Source of the DNA: RYN-230 sp963760405
GTDB lineage: Bacteria; Actinomycetota; Actinomycetes; Streptosporangiales; Streptosporangiaceae
Assembly (NCBI GenBank): GCA_963760405.1
Contig: CAVXCV010000003.1
Coordinates: forward strand, 124,001-188,000
Direction of reading: 5' to 3'
Length of the DNA: 64,000 nucleotides
Shown one piece after another: positions 1-8,360 of the stretch. Position numbers and translations under genes: made by a program. The notes under the pieces were generated by a model, which ran no database searches, was not told the origin of the DNA, and saw only the letters and a list, made by a program, of their open reading frames with translations. Position 1 is the stretch's first letter. Every line of letters begins with the position of its first letter.

Positions 1-1
1 G

Positions 2-568
2 TGGGACCGGGAATTCGGGTTTCTCCGGGAGATGATGGTGGCGCCGGTGAGCCGCTCCGCCGTGGTCATCGGCAAGGCCCTGGGCGGCGCGACCATCGCT
101 TCGTTCCAGGGCGTGGTGATGCTGGCGCTGGCCGGCCTGGCCGACGTGCCGTACAACCCGGTGATGCTGCTGACCCTGCTGGGCGAGCTGGTGCTGCTGG
201 CCTTCACGCTGACCGCGTTCGGGGTGATGATGGCCGCCCGGATCAAGCAGTTCCAGGCGTTCATGGCCCTCACCCAGATGGTCGTCATGCCGCTGTTCTT
301 CCTGTCCGGCGCGCTGTACCCGCTGGTCGGCCTGCCTGTATGGCTGAGCGTGCTGACCCGGCTGGACCCGCTGACCTACGTGGTCGGCCCCATGCGCTAC
401 GCGGTCCTGACCCACCTGAACATCAGCCCGGTCGCCCAGCACCTGCTCACCCCATCGATCACCTGGAACGGCTGGCCGGTGCCGCTGGCGCTGTCCCTCG
501 CCATCGTGGGGGCCATGGGCCTGGGCATGCTCGTCGTCGCCGTCATCGAGTTCAGCAAGACCGAGTAG
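2..568 (+). CDS. ABC-2 type exporter permease, C-terminal part (cut by window start)
   Basis: This is the C-terminal portion of a membrane permease of the ABC-2 (DrrB/NodJ-like) family, which exports drugs, lipids or polysaccharides with a separate ATPase subunit. The frame is open from base 2 and reads DREFGFLREMMVAPVSR, the conserved cytoplasmic motif of DrrB-type permeases, so the true start lies upstream of the window. Four or five hydrophobic segments follow, including the usual FLSGALYPL loop-helix near residue 100 and a final TM ending in a short FSKTE tail. Its ATPase gene should lie just upstream, outside the window. The substrate cannot be told from this fragment. Confidence 0.85.
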   Translation, partial: WDREFGFLREMMVAPVSRSAVVIGKALGGATIASFQGVVMLALAGLADVPYNPVMLLTLLGELVLLAFTLTAFGVMMAARIKQFQAFMALTQMVVMPLFFLSGALYPLVGLPVWLSVLTRLDPLTYVVGPMRYAVLTHLNISPVAQHLLTPSITWNGWPVPLALSLAIVGAMGLGMLVVAVIEFSKTE

Positions 569-591
569 GGCGGGATCTGAGTGAGAAGAGG

Positions 592-700
592 GCGACGCCG
601 GGTGGCTACGGGGGCAAACCACCCGGCGTCGCAATCATCGGCGTTCCGACGGGGGCCCGGAACGCCGGCAGGTGCTCCGACGGGGGACCAGAGCACCGTT
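592..700 (-). ncRNA. candidate small RNA with three C-loop hairpins (6C-RNA-like)
   Basis: Read on the minus strand, three consecutive hairpins follow a promoter-like sequence. Their stems are 7 bp (697-691 with 677-671), 8 bp (666-659 with 647-640) and 14 bp (632-619 with 605-592), all perfectly paired. Each loop contains the same CCCCCGT, while the stems share no sequence. The last, strongest stem is followed by a pyrimidine-rich tract (CCTCTTCTC) and could serve as terminator. The arrangement resembles the actinobacterial 6C RNA class, defined by stem-loops with cytosine runs in the loops, but here each run is five C. It lies between two convergent genes. No expression evidence is available. 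Confidence 0.5.
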
Positions 701-706
701 ATGCAT

Positions 707-736
707 GTTACACCGAAACCCCCCCTTGTGCGTCAA
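707..736 (-). promoter_or_regulatory. sigma70-like promoter for the C-loop RNA
   Basis: The minus strand carries TTGACG (736-731), an 18-base spacer and TGTAAC (712-707), giving a start near 700, directly at the first C-loop hairpin. It is one of the better -35/-10 pairs in the window and no protein gene follows it. Confidence 0.45.
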
Positions 737-771
737 GTGCGGGCTACGACGAGTTCCCGCCCGCGCAAGGG
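723..771 (-). terminator. stem-loop downstream of the DUF3099 gene
   Basis: The arms CCCTTGTGCG (723-732) and CGCGCAAGGG (762-771) pair with one G-U. An inner GCGGG/CCCGC stem (739-743 with 756-760) sits inside. On the minus strand it lies 30 bases past the DUF3099 stop and is followed by a G run and TTT. It overlaps the -35 region of the small-RNA promoter. Confidence 0.35.
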
Positions 772-801
772 TCCTAAGTCCTCTGTTCAGCCGTTTCTCG
801 G

Positions 802-1233
802 CTACTTTTCAGGGTCTGGTTCCTGGCTAAACGGCTGTGACGGCTGTGGCGCAGACTGCCCTGCCCCGGACCCGGGGATGTCAAACCCCTGGGTGTTAAT
901 GTTCTGGGCCTCGAATTGGGCTGGCGGCCGCCAGCGTTCTGGCAGCTGCGGCTCGTAGGCGCGGAAGCCGCGGGTGCTGGCTGGCTCGCGGCCACCGTTG
1001 GCGAGGACCACGGCGAAGTAGGGGATGGCGATCGCACCGATGGCCGGGAACAGGCAGAGCCAGCCGGCCCCCGCCGCGAACATGGCGATGGTGGCCGCGA
1101 AACACACCACCCGGACACCCATCATGATCAGGTAGCGGCGCTGCCGCGCGGCGATGTCCGCTGACAGCGGCGGCTGCGCCTCGGTGACCAGGTGTGCCTG
1201 GTCGCGACGGCGAGTCCTGGCGATGGCCTTCAC
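802..1233 (-). CDS. DUF3099 family small membrane protein
   Basis: A 143-residue protein. After a charged N-terminus (KAIARTRRRDQ) comes the DUF3099 core: VTEAQPPLSADIAARQRRYL followed by two adjacent hydrophobic segments (about residues 36-80). The C-terminal half is soluble and rich in Pro, Gln and Ser. The family is common in Actinobacteria and has no established function. I chose the GTG at 1233, preceded by GGAGGG, because the open frame upstream of it is low-complexity Arg/Gly-rich sequence typical of noncoding GC-rich DNA. It is followed by a stem-loop and the candidate small RNA. Confidence 0.7.
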   Translation of the reverse strand: MKAIARTRRRDQAHLVTEAQPPLSADIAARQRRYLIMMGVRVVCFAATIAMFAAGAGWLCLFPAIGAIAIPYFAVVLANGGREPASTRGFRAYEPQLPERWRPPAQFEAQNINTQGFDIPGSGAGQSAPQPSQPFSQEPDPEK

Positions 1234-1325
1234 CCCTCCAACGTATGCCCGCCCGGCGCCGGTGGCCAACGCAGGCGGTGGCCAGCGTGGCCCGGTGCGG
1301 TGGCCGCCCCTGGAGTTATTCGCCG

Positions 1326-2366
1326 CTACTGCGGCCCGCGGATGCCAGCCGCGCCATTGACCTCGGTGACGCCGCCCAGCGCCATCACGTGCGCCAGCTC
1401 GTCGGTGCAGCCCGCCAGCAGCTCCTGCACCCCGCGGGCGCCGCCGCAGGCGAGCGCCCACAGCACCGGCCGGCCCAGGAACACCAGCCGCGCGCCGAGG
1501 GTCAGCGCGGCCAGGACGTCAGCGCCGGTGCGTACCCCGCCGTCCACATACACCCGGCCCGGCAGCGCCGCGGCCACGGCCGGCAGCGCGGCCGCGCTGG
1601 GCACCACCTGGTCCAGCTGGCGGCCGCCGTGGTTGGACACGATGACCGCGGCCGCGCCAGCCGCGGCACAGGCGGCCGCGTCGTCGGCGCGCAGCACTCC
1701 CTTGACCACCACCGGCAGGCCGCCGCTGATGTCGCTGAGCCAGCCGATGTCCGCCAGCGCGACATCGGCCGCTGGGGTCGCCGCGGCCAGGTCGGCGAGG
1801 TGCCCCAGGTTGACCAGGAACTGCTCGTCGCTGATCACATCCTCCTGCGGCACCCGGGCCTTGCGGCCGACCACCGCGGTGTCCACGGTGAGCACGAGGG
1901 CCTGTGCCCCGGCGGCCGCGGCCCGCCGCACCAGCCCGGCGGTCAGCTCCCGGTCCCGCATCAGGTACACCTGGAACCACCAGCTGCCCGCCGCCCGGGC
2001 GGCCACCGCGCCGACCTCCTCGATCCGGCTCGAGCTCCGGGTGGACAGCAGGTACAGCGCGCCGGCCCGGGCCGCGCCCGCCGCTGCGGCGAGTTCCCCG
2101 TCCCGGTGGGCCAGCCGCTGGAACGCGGTGGGCGCGACCGCCACCGGGGTGCGCAGCCGCAGGTCCAGCGGGCTGGCCAGGTGCACGCTGGTGTCCACGG
2201 CCGACACGTCGCGCAGCACCCGCGGCAGGAACCGCACCTGCCGCCAGGCCTCGATGTTCGCCCGCAGCGTGGTCTCGCGGCCCGCGCCGCCCGCGTAGAA
2301 GTCGTACACCTCGGGAGACAGCAGCCCCCGGGCCTGCCGTTCAAGTTCGGAAACGTCAGGGGTCAC
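1326..2366 (-). CDS. FMN-dependent alpha-hydroxy-acid oxidase/dehydrogenase (LldD-like)
   Basis: A TIM-barrel flavoenzyme of the L-lactate dehydrogenase, glycolate oxidase and lactate monooxygenase family, which oxidises 2-hydroxy acids to 2-oxo acids. Visible motifs are YDFYAGGAG near the N-terminus, an FMN-binding LSTRSSS segment, QVYLMRDR, LTVDT, the flavin-contacting lysine in VVVKGV, the catalytic histidine in SNHGGRQLD and the phosphate-binding DGGVRTG. About 346 residues from the chosen GTG, somewhat short for the family. The frame also has an ATG near 2432, but that would overlap the divergent dodecin start, and family homology begins at VTPDVSELERQA. Substrate specificity is not deducible. 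Confidence 0.85.
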   Translation of the reverse strand: MTPDVSELERQARGLLSPEVYDFYAGGAGRETTLRANIEAWRQVRFLPRVLRDVSAVDTSVHLASPLDLRLRTPVAVAPTAFQRLAHRDGELAAAAGAARAGALYLLSTRSSSRIEEVGAVAARAAGSWWFQVYLMRDRELTAGLVRRAAAAGAQALVLTVDTAVVGRKARVPQEDVISDEQFLVNLGHLADLAAATPAADVALADIGWLSDISGGLPVVVKGVLRADDAAACAAAGAAAVIVSNHGGRQLDQVVPSAAALPAVAAALPGRVYVDGGVRTGADVLAALTLGARLVFLGRPVLWALACGGARGVQELLAGCTDELAHVMALGGVTEVNGAAGIRGPQ

Positions 2367-2430
2367 ACTTAGAGACCCTGCCCGAAGGCCGGGCACCGCG
2401 CCAGTCCGGGCGAGATCCACGGAGGAACTC

Positions 2431-2643
2431 ATGACAGACCGCACCTACCGGGTGACCGAGATCGTCGGCACGTCGCCGGACGGGGTCGAGCCCGCCATCC
2501 GTAACGCGTTGCGCCGGGCCGGGCAGACCCTGCGCCACCTTGACTGGTTCGAGGTGACCCAGGTGCGTGGCCAGATCACCGACGGTGAGGTCGGCCACTT
2601 CCAGGTCGGCCTGAAGGTGGGTTTCCGGCTCGAAGATAGTTGA
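2431..2643 (+). CDS. dodecin family flavin-binding protein
   Basis: A 70-residue protein with the dodecin beta-alpha-beta-beta fold pattern: YRVTEIVGTSPDGVEPAIRN, the helix AIRNALRRAGQTLRHLDWFEV with the flavin-stacking tryptophan, then VRGQITDG and FQVGLKVGFRLE strands. Dodecins assemble as dodecamers that store or buffer FMN, riboflavin or related flavins. A GGAGG lies just upstream of the ATG. It is divergent from the flavoenzyme gene, a sensible pairing, though a functional link is inference. A second in-frame stop (TAG, 2650-2652) follows the first. Confidence 0.9.
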   Translation: MTDRTYRVTEIVGTSPDGVEPAIRNALRRAGQTLRHLDWFEVTQVRGQITDGEVGHFQVGLKVGFRLEDS

Positions 2644-2675
2644 CCGGGTTAGCTACTTTGGCTATCGCGACTTTG

Positions 2676-2828
2676 GCTATCGCGCTACGGCGCGATAGCT
2701 GGCTCACCGGGTCGTTGGGCCCTGCCTATTTGTCTGGCCAGCGCGCTACGGCGCGCTGGCCGCTCACCGCGTCGTTGGGCCCTGCCTAGCTAGCGGGGCG
2801 GCCAAACTGCGGCCGACCCGCTAGCTAG
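2676..2828. repeat. tandem hairpin array between convergent genes
   Basis: Three strong hairpins in 153 bases. The first (2676-2685 with 2690-2699) and second (2736-2746 with 2751-2761) have perfect stems of 10 and 11 bp, both closed by a C(TACG)G tetraloop. The third (2786-2803 with 2811-2828) has 18 bp with one mismatch. Hairpins 1 and 2 are each followed by the same spacer, CTCACCG.GTCGTTGGGCC then CTGCCTA. Stem sequences differ while loop and spacer are kept. The site lies between the dodecin and tldE stops, so a bidirectional terminator is the simplest role. Confidence 0.7.
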
Positions 2829-4252
2829 CCTGGCTCACCGAGGACATGTTGAAGCCTTCGACCCGCACCGGGGGCATCGCGCAGCGGGTGAAGTAGTCGC
2901 CCCACTCGCGCGGCAGCGCGGGCACGGTGGCCCCGGCCTCGGTGAGCCCGGCCCAGCATGCCGACCGGGCTCTCGTTGAACCGGAAGTTGTTCACCGCGC
3001 CGGTGACCTCACCGTTCTCCACCAGGTAGACCCCGTCCCGGGTCAGCCCGGTGAGCAGCAGCGTCTGCGGATCCACCTCGCGGATGTACCACAGGCAGGT
3101 CAGCAGCAGCCCCCGGCCGGTGCGCGCCACCATCTCGTCCAGGGAGGCGGACGCGCCCGGCGGCCCGTGCAGGACGAGGTTGTCGATGTCCGGGGTGACC
3201 GCCATCCCGGACAGCTCAGCGGTATGCCTGGTCTGGATCAGCGCGGCCAGCTCGCCGTCGTGGATCCAGTCTGTTGGCCGCAACGCCAGGCCGTTATCGA
3301 AGACCGACGCGCCCCGCCGCGAGGCGTGCACGGTGACGAACGGCGCGCAGGCCAGCCCGGGCAGCCCCGGGTCACTGGACAGCGTCAGCGGCAGGCGGGC
3401 CAGCCGCTCACCGGCCCGGGTGCCGCCCCCGGGCTTGCTGAACACGCTGCGGCCATCGACAGCGTCCTTGGCCACTGACGACCAGTACAGGTAGACCAGC
3501 AGGTCGGCCACGGCGGTCGGCGGCAGCAGTGTCTCGTACCGCCCGGCGGGCAGCTCGAGCTGGCGCTTGGCCCAGTCCAGCCGCTGGGCCAGGCCCGCGT
3601 CGAGGGCCGCGACGTCCACGTCGGTGAAGTCCCGGGTGCCGCAGCCCGCCCAGGCCGAGCGGGTCATGTCCGCGCTCTTGGCGTTCAGGTCGAACTTGCC
3701 GGTGGGCTGGTCGTGGCGCAGCCGCAGGCCCGTGGAGGTGCCGAGGAACGTGCAGGTCAGGTCGTGCTCGGCGTAGCCGTAGAGCTTCCGGTCCGCGCTG
3801 GCCGCCGCGCCGAACGCCGCGCCCAGGGCGTCGGCGAACCCGGCGAACACGCCGATCTCGGTGCCGCGCACCGGGTCGTCCCAGCCCGGCTGGCCGCTCC
3901 CTGGCGCGGGCATCCGGTAGGCCATCGGGTCGTCCGGGCCGATCAGCGGGCCCGCGTCCTCGACCGGGGAGCCGTCCGCGGCGGCCTTTTCCGCCGCCCG
4001 GACCACCTCGTCCACCTGGTCGTCGCGCACGCCTGCCCGGGAGACCACGCCGACCGTGGTGCCGTCCAAGCGGTGGCTGATCGCGATCACGGTCAGCTGC
4101 CGGGACCTGGTCACCCCGTTCGTGGTCAGCGTGTTGCCCGCCCAGCGCAGGTTGGCCGTGGATGTCTCGTCCGCGATGACCACGCACTCGTCGCAGCTGG
4201 CCGCGGCCAGCGCGCGCTCGACCGTCAGCTGAGGACCTGGCTGCGAGGTCAT
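2821..4252 (-). CDS. tldE: TldE/PmbA-type protease subunit (frame break near C-terminus)
   Basis: Partner of TldD in the heterodimeric TldD/TldE metalloprotease, which degrades unfolded peptides and matures some peptide natural products; TldE itself lacks the metal site. About 470 residues, colinear with the family: N-terminal substrate-binding half, then the DVDVAALDAG region and the conserved AVNNFRFNESPVGMLGR near the C-terminus. After that motif the frame slips. One extra G in a CCGGG run (about 2946-2954) diverts it to a spurious tail, whereas the next frame continues as LTEAGATVPALPREWGDYFT and ends VSQAS at 2821. The ATG overlaps the tldD stop by four bases. Confidence 0.88.
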
Positions 4253-5817
4253 GCCCCCTCCTCCGCCGTGTTCAGCACGCGCACCCCGCGCATCAGCGCG
4301 GCGGGGCAGCCATGACTCACCGGGGCGACCTGGCCCGGCTGCCCCTTGCCGCAGTTGAACGCGCCGCCGAGCAGGTAGGTCTGCGGGCCGCCGACCGCCT
4401 CCACGGAGTTCCAGAAGTCGGTGGTGGTCGCCTGGTAGGCCACGTCCCGGAGCTGGCCCGCGAGCCGGCCGTGGCTGATCCGGTAGAAGCGCTGGCCGGT
4501 GAACTGGAAATTGTACCGCTGCATGTCGATCGACCAGCTCTTGTCACCCTGGATGTAGATCCCGTCGGTCACCCCGGCGATCAGCTCATCCGTGCCGGGG
4601 CCGCCGGCGGCAGGCTGCAGCGACACGTTGGCCATCCGCTGGATCGGCATGTGCCCGGGGGAGTCGGCGAACGCGCAGCCGTTGGACCGGCCGAGCCCGG
4701 CCAGCCGGGCGATGCGCCGGTCCAGCTGGTAGCCGGTGAACACGCCGCCGGTGATCAGGTCCCAGGACTGGGCGGCCACGCCCTCGTCGTCGTAGCCCAC
4801 GGTGGACAGGCCGTGCGGCACCGTGCGGTCCCCGGTCACCCGCATCACCGGGGAGCCGTACTGCAGCTGGCCCAGCTTGTCCGGGGTGGCGAACGAGGTA
4901 CCCGCATAGGCCGCCTCGTACCCGAGCGCACGGTCCAGCTCGGTGGCGTGGCCGATCGACTCGTGGATGACCAGCCACAGGTTGGTCGGGTCGATCACCA
5001 GGTCGTACCGCCCGCCCGAGACCGCCGGGGCGGCCAGCTTCCCGGCCAGCAGCTCCGGCAGCTGCGCCAGCTCAGCGGTGAAATCCCAGCCAGTGCCGGT
5101 CAGGTACTCATAGCCGCGGCCCGCGGGCGGGGCGAGCGTGCGCATGGTCTCGAACCCGCCGCCCGGCTGCACCGCGACCGCGGTGAGCGCCGGGAAGATG
5201 CGCACCCGCTGCTGGGTCGCGGTGGTCACCCCGTCGGTGTAGAACTTGCACTCCCGGACCTGAACCAGCGACGTGTCCACGTGGTCGACCTGGTCGCTGG
5301 CCAGCAGCTGGGCGCTCCACTCGGCCAGCAGCGCCAGCTTGTCGGCGACGGGGACGCTGAGCGGGTCGATCTCGTAAGCCGACACCCAGCTGACGTCGCC
5401 GTATCCCGGCTCATCAGCCAGCTCGATCCGGTCGGTGCTGATGGCGGCGGCGACCCGGGCGACGTCGATGGCCTCCTCGGCCGCGCGCACCGCCGCCTGC
5501 GTGGTCAGGTCAACCGCGGCCGCGAATCCCCAGGTGCCGTCCAGCACGACCCGGACCGCCAGGCCCAGGTCATCCGCGTCAACCAGGGTTTCCAGCGCGC
5601 CGTCCGACAGCCCGATCTGCTGGCTGCGGATCTGCTCGACCCGGAAGTCCACGTGTTCCGCGCCCAGCTCCCGGGCCCGCTGCAGGGCGGCCGCGGCCAG
5701 CTCGCGCAGCGGGTAGCTGGTGAACTCCGGATCGACGGGATGGCGGGGTGCGCCGCCCTGGCCCGCGGCCAGCCGGCCCGGGTCGGGGACGTAAACACTG
5801 TGCTCCACGAATGGCAA
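4249..5817 (-). CDS. tldD: TldD zinc metalloprotease subunit
   Basis: Catalytic subunit of the TldD/TldE protease. The 522-residue protein carries the zinc-binding HESIGHATELD (HExxxH) at about residue 283, with the downstream AFNCGKGQPGQ cysteine region typical of the family. The N-terminal half has DPEFTSYPLRELAAAALQRA, the usual start of actinobacterial TldD after a 30-residue extension. It is translationally coupled to tldE (ATGA overlap), consistent with the obligate heterodimer. Confidence 0.93.
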   Translation of the reverse strand: MPFVEHSVYVPDPGRLAAGQGGAPRHPVDPEFTSYPLRELAAAALQRARELGAEHVDFRVEQIRSQQIGLSDGALETLVDADDLGLAVRVVLDGTWGFAAAVDLTTQAAVRAAEEAIDVARVAAAISTDRIELADEPGYGDVSWVSAYEIDPLSVPVADKLALLAEWSAQLLASDQVDHVDTSLVQVRECKFYTDGVTTATQQRVRIFPALTAVAVQPGGGFETMRTLAPPAGRGYEYLTGTGWDFTAELAQLPELLAGKLAAPAVSGGRYDLVIDPTNLWLVIHESIGHATELDRALGYEAAYAGTSFATPDKLGQLQYGSPVMRVTGDRTVPHGLSTVGYDDEGVAAQSWDLITGGVFTGYQLDRRIARLAGLGRSNGCAFADSPGHMPIQRMANVSLQPAAGGPGTDELIAGVTDGIYIQGDKSWSIDMQRYNFQFTGQRFYRISHGRLAGQLRDVAYQATTTDFWNSVEAVGGPQTYLLGGAFNCGKGQPGQVAPVSHGCPAALMRGVRVLNTAEEGA

Positions 5818-5902
5818 CCTATCTCACCCCTTCCCGGCCGCTCCGGGTACGCTCGCGGAGGCCGCGCACGTCGCTTCAACGATCTTGGAGGCCTGGTCGC
5901 AG

Positions 5903-6607
5903 ATGAGCCGATCCGTCCTCGTCACCGGCGGGAACCGGGGTATCGGGCTGGCCATCGCCCGCAGGCTGGCCGAGTCCGGTGACCAGGTCACGGTGACCTC
6001 CCGCTCCGGGGACCCGGTGCCCGGGCTGGCCACGGTGGCCTGCGACGTCCGTGACACCGCCGCGGTGGAGGAGGCCTTCGCCACGATCAAGGCCGGCCAG
6101 GGGCCGGTCGAGGTGCTGGTGGCCAACGCGGGCATCACTCATGACCAGCTGCTCGCGCTGATGAAGGAAGACGATTTCACCTCGGTGATCGACACCAACC
6201 TGACCGGCGCCTACCGGGTAGCCAGGCGGGCGGTGCGCGGCATGATGAAGCTCCGCCGCGGCCGGATGGTGTTCGTGTCCTCGGTGGTGGGCCTGCTCGG
6301 CTCGGCCGGCCAGGCCAACTACGCGGCGTCCAAGGCGGGCCTGGTCGGCCTGGCCCGCTCCCTGGCCCGGGAACTCGGCTCCCGTAATATCACCGCCAAC
6401 GTGGTGGCGCCCGGCTTCGTGGACACCGACATGACCGCCTCGCTGCCAGAGGCCAGGAAGGCGGCGATCCTGGCCGGGGTACCGCTCGGCCGGCTGGCCT
6501 CGGCCGAGGAGATCGCCGGGGTGGTGGCCTTCCTGGCCGGGCCGGACGCTGGCTACATCAGCGGCGCGGTGATCCCCGTCGACGGCGGCCTGGGCATGGG
6601 GCACTAG
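5903..6607 (+). CDS. fabG: 3-oxoacyl-ACP reductase of the MabA/FabG1 type
   Basis: NADPH-dependent short-chain dehydrogenase that reduces 3-oxoacyl-ACP in type II fatty-acid elongation. It starts MSRSVLVTGGNRGIGLAIARR, with Rossmann glycines TGGNRGIG, NAG, a catalytic Ser in FVSSVVG, Tyr/Lys in YAASK, and the C-terminal signature ISGAVIPVDGG followed by LGMGH. This closely parallels mycobacterial MabA, including the GMGH end. I start at the ATG with a GGAGG 11 bases upstream rather than the TTG at 5885. inhA follows after 44 bases, the same pairing as mabA-inhA. Confidence 0.93.
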   Translation: MSRSVLVTGGNRGIGLAIARRLAESGDQVTVTSRSGDPVPGLATVACDVRDTAAVEEAFATIKAGQGPVEVLVANAGITHDQLLALMKEDDFTSVIDTNLTGAYRVARRAVRGMMKLRRGRMVFVSSVVGLLGSAGQANYAASKAGLVGLARSLARELGSRNITANVVAPGFVDTDMTASLPEARKAAILAGVPLGRLASAEEIAGVVAFLAGPDAGYISGAVIPVDGGLGMGH

Positions 6608-6651
6608 GCAGCACTGGACCTCAGCTACTGAGGGCGGAAGGGGGACACCCG

Positions 6652-7416
6652 GTGGGCATCCTCGCGGGCAAGCGGATCCTGGTGACGGGCGTGCTGACCG
6701 ACGCGTCGATCGCGTTCCACGTGGCCCGGATCGCCCAGCAGGAGGGCGCCACCCTGGTGCTCACCGGCTACGGGCGGCTCAGCCTGGTGCAGCGGATCGC
6801 CAAGCGGCTGCCTGACCCGCCGCCCGTCATCGAGCTGGACGTGACCGACACCGGACAGCTCGGCTCGCTGGCGGAGCGGGTGGCAGAGCATGTGGACGGG
6901 CTGGACGGGGTGCTGCACGGGGTGGGCTTCGCGCCGCAGGCCGCGATGGGCGGCAACTTCCTGCACACCCAGTGGCCCGATGTGGCCACCGCGGTGCAGG
7001 TGTCCGCCTACTCGCTGCAGGCGCTCGCCGTCGCGGCGCTGCCGCTGCTGGGCGGCGGCGGCTCCATCGTCGGCCTGGACTTCGACGCGTCCCTGGCCTG
7101 GCCGGTGTACGACTGGATGGGCGTGGCCAAGGCCGCGCTGGAGTCCTGTGCCCGCTACCTGGCCCGTGATCTGGGGCCGAAGGGCATCCGGGTCAACCTG
7201 GTCTCCGCCGGGCCGCTGCGCACGATGGCCGCCAAGAGCATCCCGGGGTTCGACAGCCTGGGCGAGACGTGGCCCGCGCGGGCACCGCTCGGCTGGGACC
7301 TGGCCGACCCGGGGCCGGCCGCCCAGGCGTGCGTCGCCCTGCTGTCGGACTGGTTCCCGGCCACTACTGGTGAGATCGTGCACGTCGACGGCGGGGCCCA
7401 TGCCATCGGCGGCTGA
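6652..7416 (+). CDS. inhA: NADH-dependent enoyl-ACP reductase (InhA/FabI)
   Basis: Last reductive step of FAS-II elongation, converting trans-2-enoyl-ACP to acyl-ACP. The 254-residue protein opens GILAGKRILVTGVLTDASIA, the FabI/InhA dinucleotide motif, and has the active-site pair Tyr...Lys in YDWMGVAKAAL. It ends with the NAD-binding VNLVSAGPLRTMA and GEIVHVDGG. At the position of mycobacterial InhA Ser94 (SIGFMPQ) this protein has Gly (GVGFAPQ). GTG start with GGAAGGGGG upstream. It forms an operon with fabG upstream and overlaps purU downstream by 17 bases. Confidence 0.92.
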   Translation: MGILAGKRILVTGVLTDASIAFHVARIAQQEGATLVLTGYGRLSLVQRIAKRLPDPPPVIELDVTDTGQLGSLAERVAEHVDGLDGVLHGVGFAPQAAMGGNFLHTQWPDVATAVQVSAYSLQALAVAALPLLGGGGSIVGLDFDASLAWPVYDWMGVAKAALESCARYLARDLGPKGIRVNLVSAGPLRTMAAKSIPGFDSLGETWPARAPLGWDLADPGPAAQACVALLSDWFPATTGEIVHVDGGAHAIGG

Positions 7417-8281
7417 CCCGCCCGCAGCGCAGGGTGAGTTCGTGCTCACCCTGTCCTGCCCGGACCGGCCCGGCATCGTCCATGCGGTCGCCGCCTACCT
7501 GCACCTGTCCGGCAGCAACATCCTGGACAGCCAGCAGTTCGCGGACCGGATCACGAACCGTTTCTTCATGCGGGTGCACGTGGCCAGCGAAGCGGCGGAC
7601 CGGGCGGCGCTGTGGAGCGGGCTGCGGGACATCGCGGACGAGTTCGGCATGGACTGGGACCTGCACGACCTCGCGGTCCGGCCGCGGGTGCTGATCATGG
7701 TGTCGAAGGCCGGGCACTGCCTCAACGACCTGCTCTACCGCCGCGAGGCCGAGGCGCTGGCCATCGACATCCCGCTGGTCGTAGGCAACCACCCGGACCT
7801 GGGCCGGCTCGCGGCCGGTCACGGCGTGCCGTTCCAGCACGTGCCGGTGGACAGTGACGCGGACGGCCCGAAGCGGGCCGAGGCGGTACTGCTCGACCTG
7901 ATCACCGCGCACCGGATCGACTTCGTGGTGCTGGCGCGGTACATGCGGATCCTGTCCCCGGAGCTGTGTGCGGTGCTGGCCGGGCGGGTCATCAACATCC
8001 ATCACTCGTTCCTGCCCAGCTTCCGCGGCGCCCGGCCCTACCAGCAGGCCTACGAGAACGGGGTGAAGGTCATCGGGGCCACCGCGCACTACGTGACCGC
8101 CGACCTGGACGAGGGGCCGATCATCGAGCAGGAGGTGGCCCGGGTGGAGCACACCGCCACCCCGGCCGAGCTGGCCGCGATCGGCCGGGACGCAGAGCGG
8201 ATCGCGCTGGCCCGGGCGGTGCGCTGGCATGCCGAGCACCGCGTGCTGCTGCATGGCCGCCGCACCGTCATCTTCAAGTGA
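7400..8281 (+). CDS. purU: formyltetrahydrofolate deformylase
   Basis: Hydrolyses 10-formyltetrahydrofolate to formate and tetrahydrofolate, balancing one-carbon pools. A 293-residue protein with an N-terminal ACT domain (FVLTLSCPDRPGIVHAVA, residues about 13-85) and a formyltransferase domain (RVLIMVSKAGHCLNDLL onward). Catalytic residues are visible: Asn and His in VINIHHSFLPSF and Asp in VTADLDEGPII. The ATG lies inside the end of inhA in another frame, so translation is probably coupled. Length is normal for PurU. Confidence 0.92.
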   Translation: MPSAADPPAAQGEFVLTLSCPDRPGIVHAVAAYLHLSGSNILDSQQFADRITNRFFMRVHVASEAADRAALWSGLRDIADEFGMDWDLHDLAVRPRVLIMVSKAGHCLNDLLYRREAEALAIDIPLVVGNHPDLGRLAAGHGVPFQHVPVDSDADGPKRAEAVLLDLITAHRIDFVVLARYMRILSPELCAVLAGRVINIHHSFLPSFRGARPYQQAYENGVKVIGATAHYVTADLDEGPIIEQEVARVEHTATPAELAAIGRDAERIALARAVRWHAEHRVLLHGRRTVIFK

Positions 8282-8360
8282 GCCCTGACCGGCCCGGGTA
8301 GCCGGAGCATCGCCAGCGGGTGCCTTGTGCGGCGGGCGCGGCTCACTGATACTCGGGACC

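Noticed and set aside
592..700. CRISPR-like interpretation of the repeated ACGGGGG loops
   Set aside because: Spacing is irregular, the shared unit is only seven bases and sits in hairpin loops; no cas genes are present.
1192..2372. Long open frames antisense to the hydroxy-acid oxidase gene
   Set aside because: Shadow frames of GC-rich coding DNA, with no domains, and Arg/Ala/Gly/Pro-dominated composition; the minus-strand flavoenzyme is clear.
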